A program made the position numbers and the translations under genes. Shown here in pieces: positions 54,141-63,935 of a stretch of 64,000 bases of DNA. The notes under the pieces were generated by a model that had not been told where the DNA came from, did no database searches, and saw nothing but the letters and a program-made list of their open reading frames with translations. Each line of letters starts with the position of its first letter. Position 1 is the stretch's first letter. The stretch comes from Aporophyla lueneburgensis (Eukaryota; Arthropoda; Insecta; Lepidoptera; Noctuidae): the NCBI GenBank assembly GCA_932294355.1, contig OW028750.1:9052501-9116500 (forward strand), written 5' to 3'.

Positions 54141-54299
54141 AAAACCGGCATGTGCTAAAATAAAAAAAAAACAAAGACATGTGACATCTACCAACCCACC
54201 ACTGGGGCCGCGTTTTAGATAACGACCCACTCCCTCTCACTGAAAGGACGCTTGTGTCCCAGCAGTGGGAATGGTATAAGCAGTTTATGTGTAATGTAC

Positions 54300-54530
54300 A
54301 TATACTTATGATATTTTACTGAACTATAATAAAATGCCTCATTACCACTGCTCTCAAAATGGCGAAGGAAAACATCTTGAGAAAACCGGCATGTGCTAGA
54401 ATAAGAAAATCAAAGACATGTGACATCTACCAACCCACACTGGGTCCGTGTGGTGGGTTACGGCCTAGTCCTCCTCACAAAGAGTAAGGCCTGAGTCCCA
54501 GCAGTACATTATAAGCTGATTATACTTCCA
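54300..54530 (+). mobile_element. SINE 'X' copy, uninterrupted
   Basis: CACTGCTCTCAAAATGGCGA, AAACATCTTGAGAAAACCGG, ATGTGCTAGAATAAGAAAAT, GTGACATCTACCAACCCACA, GCCTGAGTCCCAGCAGTACA. The stretch before it (ACTTATGATATTTTAC) is also present before the 53636 copy, so the two arose by tandem duplication rather than by independent insertion. Confidence 0.75.
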
Positions 54531-55061
54531 CTATTTGATATTCATAAATTCTCGTGAGAACACATTACCCTACGTCCCATGCCTTCAAGCAACTTAGTAC
54601 TAAATATACGAGTACAGTAACCCTGCAGTTATCGTTACCGATGAAGCTCTTAACTTCGAAGAGGCTCTTCAAATTGTTGAGGTGTATGTTTCAACATGAT
54701 CTTAAAATACATACTTCATTCTTAACGGAGTAGGTAAAGATATAATGAGTGTTATATCTGAAGTAATTGAACTATGTGCCTATAATGTTATAGTATAATG
54801 GACTTAATCTTTGCATTTTCACCGAACCTTTAATTAAATTGTCGCAGTTTTTCGTATCTGTTGTATACAGTTCTTTCTCATTTCTCCTTTCACAGGTCTG
54901 CTGGAAGAAATTTCTTAGGCAGTACCATAGTACTCAATACTAATATGTTGTATCTGTTTTTATTTTACTGTGAGTACAGTCACCATAAGAGATAAACGAG
55001 CTTAGTAAACCGATAGATGTTTTTTATAGAAATTTAATTTGATAAATGTACTGTCAGTTTC
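54531..55061. other. unannotated AT-rich stretch
   Basis: No gene or repeat recognised. Confidence 0.4.
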
Positions 55062-55269
55062 GGCTTCCCCCATTTCTTCCCGTGGGTGTCGTAAAAGGCG
55101 ACTAAAGGACTTACTAGAGAATGGGCAGCAGCGTTCTCTATGCATTTTACCACCATACTGCGATCGCCAACCCGCCTGCCAAGCGTGGCGATTATGGCAA
55201 AGCCCCCCAAATTGGGGGAGGCCTAAGTCCAGCAGTGGACGTCTTACGGCTGAAATGATGATGTTGATG
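55062..55269 (+). mobile_element. short RTE-tailed element with 12-bp target duplication
   Basis: ACTGTCAGTTTC flanks it exactly (55050-55061 and 55270-55281). The 208-bp unit starts GGCTTCCCCCATTTCTTCCC and ends TCTTACGGCTGAAATGATGA plus TGTTGATG. The duplication shows that this whole unit moved as one piece. It has no coding capacity; the 3' end is shared with RTE-type LINEs, so their machinery probably mobilises it. Confidence 0.85.
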
Positions 55270-55310
55270 ACTGTCAGTTTCTATTATTAAATTACATATT
55301 ATTAATAGAA

Positions 55311-55350
55311 AACTTACATCGGTTTCTTACAACTTACATCGGTTTCTTAC
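55311..55350 (+). repeat. 20-bp tandem duplication
   Basis: AACTTACATCGGTTTCTTAC occurs twice head to tail (first copy begins about 55311). Confidence 0.85.
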
Positions 55351-56034
55351 TATATCCAACCACCCGGCAAATCATAACTTCTGGTGACAAAAAAAAATAC
55401 AATAAACTAAAGTTGCCAATTAGAACCCAGATTCCAATGTACGTTATACACACCTAATTTCGATGAAAAATTGTAACAATATATTAATGAATTTGAAAAG
55501 TTAAGAATAGTTTCTGAACCTATGTAGGTAACAAAAAAGTTTATTGAAATCAAGACTATCAAAGAGGAATGGAAAATTATTTTCTTTCTCTCAAACAAGT
55601 ATGGGCAGAGACGAGCACGAAAGGAAAAAATCAAAAAGAAGAAGAGCAAAAAGATCTCTATAAATGCAGAAGGTCAAGCCTATAAAACAGCTTTACCTAA
55701 GTTTTCCTCAATATAATATATCACGTGAACTGCAAGTAATATGACAACAGTTGAAGCAACCGTGCGACTAAATGGTGCAATTATAATTATTAAGTGCAAT
55801 CATCGCAATAGTTACGCACTTATTATATTTAATTATGTTCAGTAGGGGGAACGGGTTAGTTAACTGACTATTTAAATTGTTAAGCAATGATTTATGTTGC
55901 TTTGTTGTTGTTGTGGAGCAGAAAATTGTTGTGTTCGACAAAGCTGGCAAACTCAGCGTCATCTTGCCATAATATTATGTTTAAAGTAATATCAGATGGA
56001 ACTTGTAGCTTACCACTCTTTGAGAGCCAATCTA

Positions 56035-56175
56035 CGTCTCCCTGCCTCATTGGTATAGTGTCTGCAAGTGCTGCTACTCAACTTTAAGTGTTTCCTTCAG
56101 GAATTTCTCAGTAACAGCCCGGAGTATCGTTTTGTGCCCAGTTGATGGCAATAGGCGCTCCCTCTATTAAAGCTC
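56035..56175 (+). mobile_element. tRNA-headed SINE, decayed
   Basis: TTGGTATAGTGTCTGCAAGT (box A region), a lost box B, then CAGTAACAGCCCGGAGTATC and TGCCCAGTTGATGGCAATAG of the core. Confidence 0.6.
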
Positions 56176-56483
56176 CTGCAGACAAACGAGTCGTGACGGT
56201 GCTATGTGATTCTGGTAGAACGGTTTCCCTGAAATATAGTACCGTCGCGCTGTTGCTTGAGGCCCTATCTACGTCTCTTGTAAATACTGTGCTTCAGAAG
56301 TTTAGACCGATGTAAATTGATATACATATTTGTACATATGTACATATTTGATTACCTGAACTAAGAAGATCTTCATTCGTATTCTGAATCCGTTTACTTA
56401 TCCATATCATCATCACCATAACTGTTATGTGCCTTTCAACTGTGCTAAATAAATGTATTTTCTTTCTTCTTTCTTTTCTTTAT

Positions 56484-56585
56484 CTGCCTAGCCTTTTCCC
56501 AGTTATGTTGGGATTGGCTTCCAGTCTAACCGGATACAGCTGAGTGCCAGTATTTTATATTTAGTTATTTTACAGTAAATATCTG
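56484..56585 (-). mobile_element. 5S-headed SINE, 3' end
   Basis: CTGCCTAGCCTTTTCCCAGT, TATGTTGGGATTGGCTTCCA, GTCTAACCGGATACAGCTGA: reverse complement of the family's last about 90 bp. Confidence 0.7.
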
Positions 56586-56830
56586 GTTGACCGAGCTTTG
56601 CTCGGTATTTATTGGTAAATTGTGTTAAAAATAATAAGTTTATATTCAAGTTGATTATCGATAAAGTTGGTCATTGAAAACATGAATAAAACGACATTTT
56701 ATAAAAATTAATCCTAGCTAGATTGATTTATCGCCCCCGAAACCCCCTGATTACCAAATTTCATGAAAATCGTTGGAGCCGTTTCCGACATTCAGATTAT
56801 ATATATATATACATATATACAAGAATTGCT
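56586..56830 (+). repeat. interspersed repeat, class unassigned
   Basis: GACCGAGCTTTGCTCGGTAT opens it; CGCCCCCGAAACCCCCTGAT, TTCATGAAAATCGTTGGAGC and an (AT)n run with TACAAGAATTGCTCGTTTAA close it. I have seen this end widely in Lepidoptera but do not know its class. Confidence 0.5.
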
Positions 56831-58439
56831 CGTTTAACTGCATAAGATTTACCAAAATCCATATCCTGTCCTTAAAATTGTGTTCAAATGCAATTAGCCA
56901 TTGCGTAATCATGTCAAATCTAATCCCAACCGGCGCATCTATTTTTCGTTCTAATTAAATAATAAACTTTTGGGAACATTTCAACGCTAAATCAATAGTA
57001 TATTTACTTTAAAACTCGCCATCCGACGATTAATAAACAACACGAATCAGTTTCCGTTACTGCAAACACAAAGATTGACCAGTTATAGACAAGCTCGCCT
57101 AGCATGCGGCTTTGCCTGACTCAATACAAAAGCTATGACAGTTATTCCAATACTTCAGATGAATGTATGAATGGTGTTTAATTAACACGGATATAAATTG
57201 TACAAATAGGTTAAATAAATACATCCGTTTATCTACATTTTTATTTATGTTTTTAAGAGGCATTTCGGCTTTACTCGGTGTAAAAGCAAAACTAAAGAAG
57301 ACATTGGGAACTAGAAAATGTTGGCTTTGCTGTTTGTATATTTCTGGTTTTGTTTTAGTCTTATTTTTTGTTTGAACATAAGTGCAGCAATACACAAGAA
57401 GCAGTCTTTATCTCTCATTAATAACGTTTAAAATTTAAAGACTAAAATCCGAAATATAATTATTCCTAATCATGATAATATTAATAATTGTGTTAACATT
57501 AAATCGACGGCGATCTCACTCATCACACGCGTTTCCTTTATTCTAATTGAAACAATTTGTAACGATTTACTTTGTTTTTTTTCAGGTACGTATCCGACAT
57601 GCAAGAATAACAATTATAGTAAGGTAATCTACAGGTTAGATTTCGTGCAGTGATGACTCTACAAAATCCTCCAGATATTGTTACCTACATATCATAGCAT
57701 CATCTGCTGGTGAGTCAAAGGTTTACTTTATATAGGAGGCCTATACCTATGTGTGGTTGAAGCACTGGACAATTGGACTATAACCTACCATGAAGACCCA
57801 GTGCGGGGTAGTGGATATGGAAACGTCTAAAAGCTATTAGAGAGTGTATGTCCACAAAGGAATTCAGTGATTAGGGGCACGGCTGTTTCCCACCCTAACA
57901 ATCTTCTGACTCTAATAGATACATTTCCATGCAGTTTTTATATAAATTGTTCTAGTAAGGACGCGTCGTGCCTGTCTGTAGGTGCCTTTAAGTGGACTGA
58001 GACATGAAGTATTATTATATATAAAATCATCATATCTAGGTTGGTTAAAAACTGTAATCTTCTCATGACTGTCATCTCTTCTCTCTTTGCACAAACCCGA
58101 CATACGACAATGTCTTCTACAAATATTAATGAATAGGCAGTTGATGGCATTTCAATAGAAAGCCAACACGACCTTCCATTACGTCGCAACCTACAAGCGG
58201 AAGTAACTAAAGATGACCATAGTGATTGGGATGAACTTACGCCCTTACTCTCTCACCTTTTGAGAATAACTATTGAGAGATTGTCTATAGAGTTTGACCG
58301 ATAATTAGGTTTAATGTCAGTCGTATTTAGTTTCTCTTGTATTATTTAGCTTTACGAGTCGAGAAAAGCTTGTGTCATAGAGAAAAGGCTGCCATTTTAT
58401 TTGATAGCATCGCTAATTGCTGGTGTGTATTGTCATCTG
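56831..58439. other. unannotated AT-rich stretch
   Basis: No gene seen. A scrap at 57735-57830 (GGAGGCCTATACCTATGTGT) may be a decayed RTE tail. Confidence 0.4.
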
Positions 58440-58632
58440 AGAAAGGTATTCTTTCCTGTATGGATGTATAAATTATGGTCGTTAGAATCCCAACAGTCTG
58501 ACAACCAGACTTACCAAGTGGTTTTGTGTTACCCAGAATTTGGGTTGTGGAGGTCAGAGAGGCAGTTGCTCTGCATCCGGTTAGACTGGAAGCCATCCCT
58601 CAACATAGTTGAGAAACGATTGGGCAGGTATT
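58440..58632 (+). mobile_element. 5S-headed SINE, 3' two thirds
   Basis: GTCTGACAACCAGACTTACC, TTTGGGTTGTGGAGGTCAGA, GCATCCGGTTAGACTGGAAG, AACATAGTTGAGAAACGATT. The head is absent. The two opposed ORFs here are not genes. Confidence 0.7.
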
Positions 58633-58689
58633 GATAGTTGTGAACATTAAGGAAGCCACAAATGGGGACACATGTTGACGTCAAGAGGG

Positions 58690-58915
58690 GGAGTGGAGCT
58701 TAATACACCACGTGGGCTCAGGAAGGGTTGGCAGATGTCACTTGTCTTCAAATGTTTAGTTCCAGGACATGTTGGTTCCCTCAAGATGTTTTCCTTCACC
58801 GTTCTGAGGGCAGTGGTGATGAAATAATTAACACAAAATAAACCGCCTGTCTGGGTTCGAACCTACAACCTACGTAAGTCGCGGCTGTTATCACTGGGCC
58901 ATTCGATTGAATAAA
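58690..58915 (-). mobile_element. SINE 'X' with recognisable head
   Basis: Minus-strand order: TGGCCCAGTGATAACAGCCG (box A region), TAGGTTCGAACCCAGACAGG (box B), CACTGCCCTCAGAACGGTGA, AAACATCTTGAGGG, TGACATCTGCCAACCCTTCC. Among the copies here it retains the most of the full order. Confidence 0.75.
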
Positions 58916-59227
58916 TAGTAGGAAGTAGGATTAATCACGTCCTTAAATAAAAAAAGTCGGTACACCTTCAACATTCCATAGCTCAATCCAACACTTATAC
59001 ACATAGGTGTTGACATATATGTATGCAATAACCGGAATTTAACAAACAAGACATGATTAACAATAGGCCGGAGAATCCTCGGAGCAATATATTAAGTAGA
59101 GAGATACAGAGGAGAAAGCTTCATTGTATAACGAGTGATATAACTGAGGAATGGTATTCAAGGCACACTATGTAAATGTCGCGACCTGTAAGGACGCGGC
59201 CAGATGGGCAGTTTTGTATGCAGAGGC

Positions 59228-59385
59228 GAATATCTTCTACCTAGAAGACTGACCGGTCGGCTTCCAATCTTACTTGATGTAGCTGAATATCAATATTGTA
59301 CATGGAGCAACTGCCTATCTGACTCCAGTATCTAGTTACTGGGTAAAGATACCGTACGTACGTTGGTAAGATACTTTAAATACTG
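59228..59385 (-). mobile_element. 5S-headed SINE, 3' part
   Basis: GACCGGTCGGCTTCCAATCT, TACTTGATGTAGCTGAATAT, TACATGGAGCAACTGCCTAT, then GTTACTGGGTAAAGATACC. Directly followed by a SINE tail module in the opposite orientation. Confidence 0.65.
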
Positions 59386-59422
59386 GTCAAATAAAATTAC
59401 AGACGTAATGTGTAACTATCTA

Positions 59423-59560
59423 CCAGGGTCGCGAGATTTGTTCGAAAGGGATACCGTAGCCCTGGCATATGGGCAACTGAAAGAACACGGGTGGGTTTTA
59501 GTCAGTAAAAGTCTGACACGCCCTCCCACTGATAATTTTCCACCCACAAAAAAAATGGGT
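59423..59560 (+). mobile_element. SINE tail module alone
   Basis: CCAGGGTCGCGAGATTTGTT, CGAAAGGGATACCGTAGCCC, GGGCAACTGAAAGAACACGG, TCTGACACGCCCTCCCAC. The CCGCCCAGAGCGGGAG hairpin present in the other copies is deleted. Confidence 0.7.
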
Positions 59561-60188
59561 AACTTTTCTGTACATTAAAAAAAAATTATATTTTGGTCTA
59601 CAACCGCATATAGTTTATTAACTTGAAGCATTTGTTTATAAAATAAGTTCTTTTTATCTTATCGCGTTTAGTTGAATATCGATACCTTTAACGTCAGCGA
59701 ATTTTTAACAAAAAAAACTGACTTTTAAACTGATATTACAACTTTTTTTTACAACAATCGTAATTATCATATACAATTAGCAACTCTAAAAGACCAGATT
59801 GTGCTATCCAACGACTATCAACAGAGCAGACCAGACAACCAAGCCCTAAACATGACAAGATTTTTTTATTTGGGTAGCGATTTGAATTAGTTAAAGTAAG
59901 TAATTACGGCCGACAAACCGCACTGAATACACAGACACCATTTACATACATAAGTTTAGAAGTCTATAAACACTTGTCAAGCTCACTGCACAGAGCCTCT
60001 AATTAAAGATCATAAATCAATCATATCACAATAGAATTGAATCGCAATTAAATCGATCAGGTCATGGCCGGACTGGCTTAACGCAAAACCGATGTGACAG
60101 AGACAAAAACAATGAGATTTCGCACGCCGTGCTGCCTCTGTCACTGGCCTAATTAATCAAGAAAACAATCAATGTTGGCCATTAACCA
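59561..60188. other. unannotated AT-rich stretch
   Basis: No gene or repeat recognised. Confidence 0.4.
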
Positions 60189-60353
60189 TTGAAGAAAACG
60201 ATTACGATGCATAACGAATCCTGTGAAGGAAGATACAAGGCTTACAATGCTACAAGGTTATTTTGGCGCGTGGCCATTATCGGAAATGTCGTCGCCATCT
60301 TGTTTTGTCTATACCATTTTGTCACAGAAATTGTCACTGTCAATGTCATTCAA
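60189..60353 (+). other. open frame with a hydrophobic segment, interrupted by an RTE insertion
   Basis: 55 codons from ATG up to the target site. RVAIIGNVVAILFCLYHFVT is a plausible membrane-spanning helix. The RTE piece (60354-60553) lies exactly at its end. On the far side, after the second target copy, the same frame continues for about 32 codons with a second hydrophobic stretch (LRLLSTLVRVHVFLWAKL), entering the MITE at 60649. No family resemblance. It could be a decayed exon or chance. Confidence 0.2.
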
Positions 60354-60553
60354 AGGAAAGAACCTTCCGAGTTCTGGAGTGGCGACCGCCTACTGGAAGA
60401 CGTAGCGTTGGAAGGCCTCCCACAAGATGGACCGATGACCTGATGAAGGCCGCAGGAATCCGTTGGATGCGAGAAGCACAGATCCGGTTAGACTTGGGGA
60501 GGCCTATGTCCAGCAGTGGACGTGTTTCGCCTGAAATGATGATGATGATGATG
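60354..60553 (+). pseudogene. RTE-type LINE C-terminus, 5'-truncated, with 12-bp target duplication
   Basis: AATGTCATTCAA is exact at 60342-60353 and 60554-60565. Between them the frame reads FRVLEWRPPTGRRSVGRPPT, RWTDDLMKAAGIRWMREAQI, then a frameshift before the AYVQQW-like line, and ends in (GAT)n at 60534-60553. WRP..GRRSVGRPPTRWTDD is the most distinctive RTE-clade C-terminal motif, and this is its best-preserved copy here. Confidence 0.9.
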
Positions 60554-60648
60554 AATGTCATTCAATCGTCAAAGTATCCAACACTCTACCTACGTCTATT
60601 GTCTACCCTTGTCAGAGTTCATGTCTTTTTGTGGGCTAAGTTGATGTT

Positions 60649-60794
60649 TACACAGACGTAAAGACGCCAGCACTTAAAGCTACTATAATCTGTCTTTCTT
60701 TAATAGGTTTTCAACTTTAATGTGAAAATATTAGATTCAAAATTGATTGGGAAATTTTGACTGTTTCGGGTACCTCCATGTGTTGGCGTCTGTA
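60649..60794. mobile_element. TA-flanked MITE, family A copy 2
   Basis: Same internal text as 26681-26819 (AAAGCTACTATAATCTGTCT, TTGATTGGGAAATTTTGACT, GTTTCGGGTA) and right end GTTGGCGTCTG|TA. The left end carries an extra GTAAA within CAGACG-GTAAA-GACGCC. Confidence 0.7.
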
Positions 60795-61079
60795 CGTAAT
60801 ACGTAATATGGCGACGGGATTTTTTCGCGCACTGGATCTACAATGCACTGCTTAGCGCCGAGAGTCGAAAATCGAACAGTATACTATTTTCGTCGCACTG
60901 AGATGCACACGATGGTATTGTCAATGCTCGTTTCAATACCCAGAATTGAAAATAAAATGCGTGATATAATCCCGCCACGATATATTTATGTTCGTTTGGA
61001 CGTCAATTAATTGGGCTAGCTAGCACACACAAAATGACAATTGATTATAATCCCTTTCATTTTGGTTGACAGTTTGACC

Positions 61080-61142
61080 ACATTCTTTGCGTTATTTACG
61101 TTATTGATACATTTTGAAATCTACATATAAAGCAATGGGTTA
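61080..61142. repeat. small inverted-repeat element (CATTGCGTTATTT type)
   Basis: TTCTTTGCGTTATTTACGTT faces ACATATAAAGCAATGGGTT, the third and most diverged copy. Confidence 0.45.
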
Positions 61143-61718
61143 AGACTTTATCCCTTCAATTATCAATGACACAGTGTAACGTAATGCGGGAGCGCGTAAA
61201 ATTAGCCAGTCAGCTAGGGCAAGCATTCCCGGGGCTGTCAGAATTAGGCAAAATGACAAATTTTAGAATTCGACACGAACGGAGACCGTAAAAGCATTTG
61301 ATTAACTCGTGTTGTCTCTCCATGTGACCACGGCTTTAGAATAATCATACTAATCTGACAATTATACTAAAGGTACATATCTAAGTAAGCTGTATTTAAG
61401 CTCTGAAATTATATGACACGACACTTCTGTGGACTTTCTCTATTTAACATATAGAGAGTAAGAGATAATTGGATATAATTGGTTAAAAGTAGTAATTATA
61501 TTATCTACTTCATAACTAATCATCTCCTAACGACTACAAACTCTTTTGACTATGGTTTTACTGTTATAAAAGTTATCAAGTTAGTAAAATCGTTAACAAG
61601 TTAGTAAAGTTATCAAGTTAGTATGATCGTTTTAACTAACACAGCACGCGTAGCATGACCGCCATAGAAACGGAATTTGTCGACGGAAGATAGGACAAAA
61701 TGATAGATTGTATCGTAG
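61143..61718. other. unannotated AT-rich stretch
   Basis: No gene seen. AAGTTATCAAGTTAGTAAAA-like words repeat three times at about 61568-61624. Confidence 0.45.
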
Positions 61719-62399
61719 AAAAACCGGCCAAGTGCGAGTCGGACTCGCGCGCCCAGGGTTCCGTACAAACCGTATTCACGGTTTATGCATAAGGTTTATG
61801 TTTATGAAATTAAATGTTTATTTTTTTATATATGAGTTGATTGAATGAAAGGTAAATCGCGGTTTACGATTTATGACGTATTAAAAAAAAACTGCTTACT
61901 AGACCTCGTTCAAACCAATTTTCGGTGGAAGTTTACATGGTAATGTACATCATATATTTTTTTTAGTTTTATCATTCTCTTATTTTAGAAGTTACGGGGG
62001 GGGGACACACATTTTACCACTTTGGAAGTGTCTCTCGCGCAAACTATTCAGTTTAGAAAAAAATTATAATAGAAACCTCAATATCATTTTTGAAGAGCTA
62101 TCCATAGATACCCCACACGTATAGGTTTGATGAAAAAAAATATTTTCATTTTCAGTTCTAAGTATGAGGAACCCCAAAATTTTTTTTTTTTCTATTTTTG
62201 TGTGAAAATCTTAATGCGGTTTACAGAATACATCTACTTACCAAGTTTCAACAGCATAACTCTTATAGTTTCGGAGAAAAGTGGCTGTGACATAAGGACG
62301 GACAGACAGACAGACAGACATACAGAAAGACAGACAGACAGACATGACGAGTCTATAAGGGTCCCGTTTTTTGCCATTTGGCAACGTAACCCTAAAAAT
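61719..62399 (+). mobile_element. (GACA)n-bearing non-autonomous element, near full length
   Basis: Opens AAACCGGCCAAGTGCGAGTC, GGACTCGCGCGCCCAGGGTT and CCGTAC; closes GGGTCCCGTTTTTTGCCATT, TGGCAACGTAACCCTAAAAA. AGGGTTCC near the left end is inverted as GTAACCCT at the right. A (GACA)n microsatellite with TACA and AAAG interruptions lies at 62299-62344. I recognise both ends from many insect loci. Superfamily not certain to me. ORFs across it are not genes. Confidence 0.7.
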
Positions 62400-62737
62400 T
62401 GTGCAAAACTGAAAAGAAGAGATGTTTCTATTCTTCAGTAGACAAGAGTACGATGTCAAGTATGATGACTATTTTTCTGTTGAGATAGAAACATTTTTAC
62501 AGAATTAGAATACCTAAGGAACTTTTTTGTTCTTGGTAGAATAGATATAGAAATGGTCATGCTACCCCGGCTGGGCAACATCTAAATTAAACAGCAGTGA
62601 CATCCAATAGCGAGCTTTTATTTATATTAACATTCACTGTGAGTAAGTTTTATAGCTTTTCGAGTTCCATACAGCGTCAAAAAACTTTCAGGTTATTTAT
62701 TATCTCCATAACGATAAAAACTTAAATCAATTTCCTC

Positions 62738-62885
62738 AATTATTAAAATTCAAAATATTTTGTTCCACATAAACCTACATGAGCATTTATGAAAACTTTA
62801 GAAGCTACATAGATGAACTTTTCCAATTTGTCGTTTCCTATGTAGAAGAGCCGGAAAAAACAAAACGGTTATTATTTCAAAAATA
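62738..62885 (-). mobile_element. LINE 3' end, class unassigned
   Basis: Minus-strand TTTTCCGGCTCTTCTACATA, AGTTTTCATAAATGCTCATG, TAGGTTTATGTGGAACAAAA. Same family as 16935 and 25531, more decayed and without the repeat tail. Confidence 0.55.
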
Positions 62886-63625
62886 ATAATTATTGTCAAT
62901 CATCAAATTGACCAACACCGTATATTTCCGAAGTTTCCCGACCTCCCAAGATGACGGTCATTCGGTTACGGACACACGGAGACGTCAAAAACCTCATTGG
63001 CCCACATCGGACATTGTTCGTTATGTCATCGAATCAATTAACATAATCTGTCGAAATGTCATCGGAATCGCTACTCGGTTCTCACCCACTGATCCAGTAA
63101 ACTTGTTTATTTTATTGGTTATTTTAAACTGATATTTGTTTTTAGAATGTGGATGTTATTTTAAGCGGTTGGAAGTTTTTAAGCTGATAAAATAGTGGTA
63201 GGTTAGTCAACATCCGGGATTTTCGGATTTTACCAGCAAGAGTTGAAAATCTATGTTTTTTCGCATTCGCGGTACATTCAATTCTCAATGGTCGGTTCAA
63301 CACAGTGAGTTGAAATAGAGTGCGTATAAAAAGGACGCCGTGATTTTATTACGATCGGGTGAATGTAGATATACGAACAATTTAGAATTAATTTGCTTGG
63401 CATCTTATTGTATAAAGCACTACAGTGACTGTATTTTAATACAATAAATTTTAATCGCTTCCTGCAAATGATCCAGCGCTTTAATATTATAATTTTGTAC
63501 AGTATGGAAACCACATTTTGCAATAAATAAAACCATTATGGGTTTTATTTACTATCGCCTTTACTGACGATAAAAGTAAAAAAATAACGAAATGGGTCCA
63601 GTAATTAGATTAAATATAATACAAT
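62886..63625. other. unannotated stretch
   Basis: No gene recognised. 62930-63090 is a little less AT-rich and open on the plus strand (62893-63132), but the product resembles nothing known to me. Confidence 0.35.
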
Positions 63626-63935
63626 AGCTTCTGCCCGCGACTTCGTCCGCGGTAAATTTCTTGTTCCCCCGACCCTTCCCGTCGCGTCGAATCGCCTACC
63701 CGTGTGATTTTCCCCGTTTTTGCAACATTTTTCATTACTGCTCCGCTCTTCTTGGTTGTAGCGTAATGTTATATAGCCTATAGCTTTTCTCGATAAATAG
63801 GCTACCCAACACAAAAAGAATTTTTCAATTCGGACCAGTAGTTCCTGAGATTAGCGCGTTCAATCAAACAAACAAACAAACTCTTCAGCTTTATAATATT
63901 ATATATATATATATATAATATAAGTATAGATTGCA
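63626..63935 (-). mobile_element. Helitron-like element, full length
   Basis: On the minus strand it begins TCTATACTTATATTATATAT with an (AT)n expansion (about 63898-63919), includes AAAGCTGAAGAGTTTGTTTG, and ends CCGCGGACGAAGTCGCGGGC then AGAAGCTAT. Same subfamily as 29946-30075 and 27335-27465. Confidence 0.75.

Larger units (their letters stand above)
53636..54290 (+). mobile_element. SINE 'X' copy interrupted by a 431-bp element
   Basis: Left part 53636-53709 (CACTGCTCTCAAAACGGTGA, AACATCTTGAGAAA), right part 54141-54290 (AAAACCGGCATGTGCTAAAA, GACATGTGACATCTACCAAC, TGTCCCAGCAGTGGGAATGG). Removing 53710-54140 and one AAA gives the same text as the uninterrupted neighbour at 54300-54530. 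Confidence 0.85.

Noticed and set aside
62299..62344. A CRISPR-like array or other functional tandem repeat at the (GACA)n run.
   Set aside because: It is a simple microsatellite inside a non-autonomous element; the same applies to the GTCT runs at 30976 and 36240.
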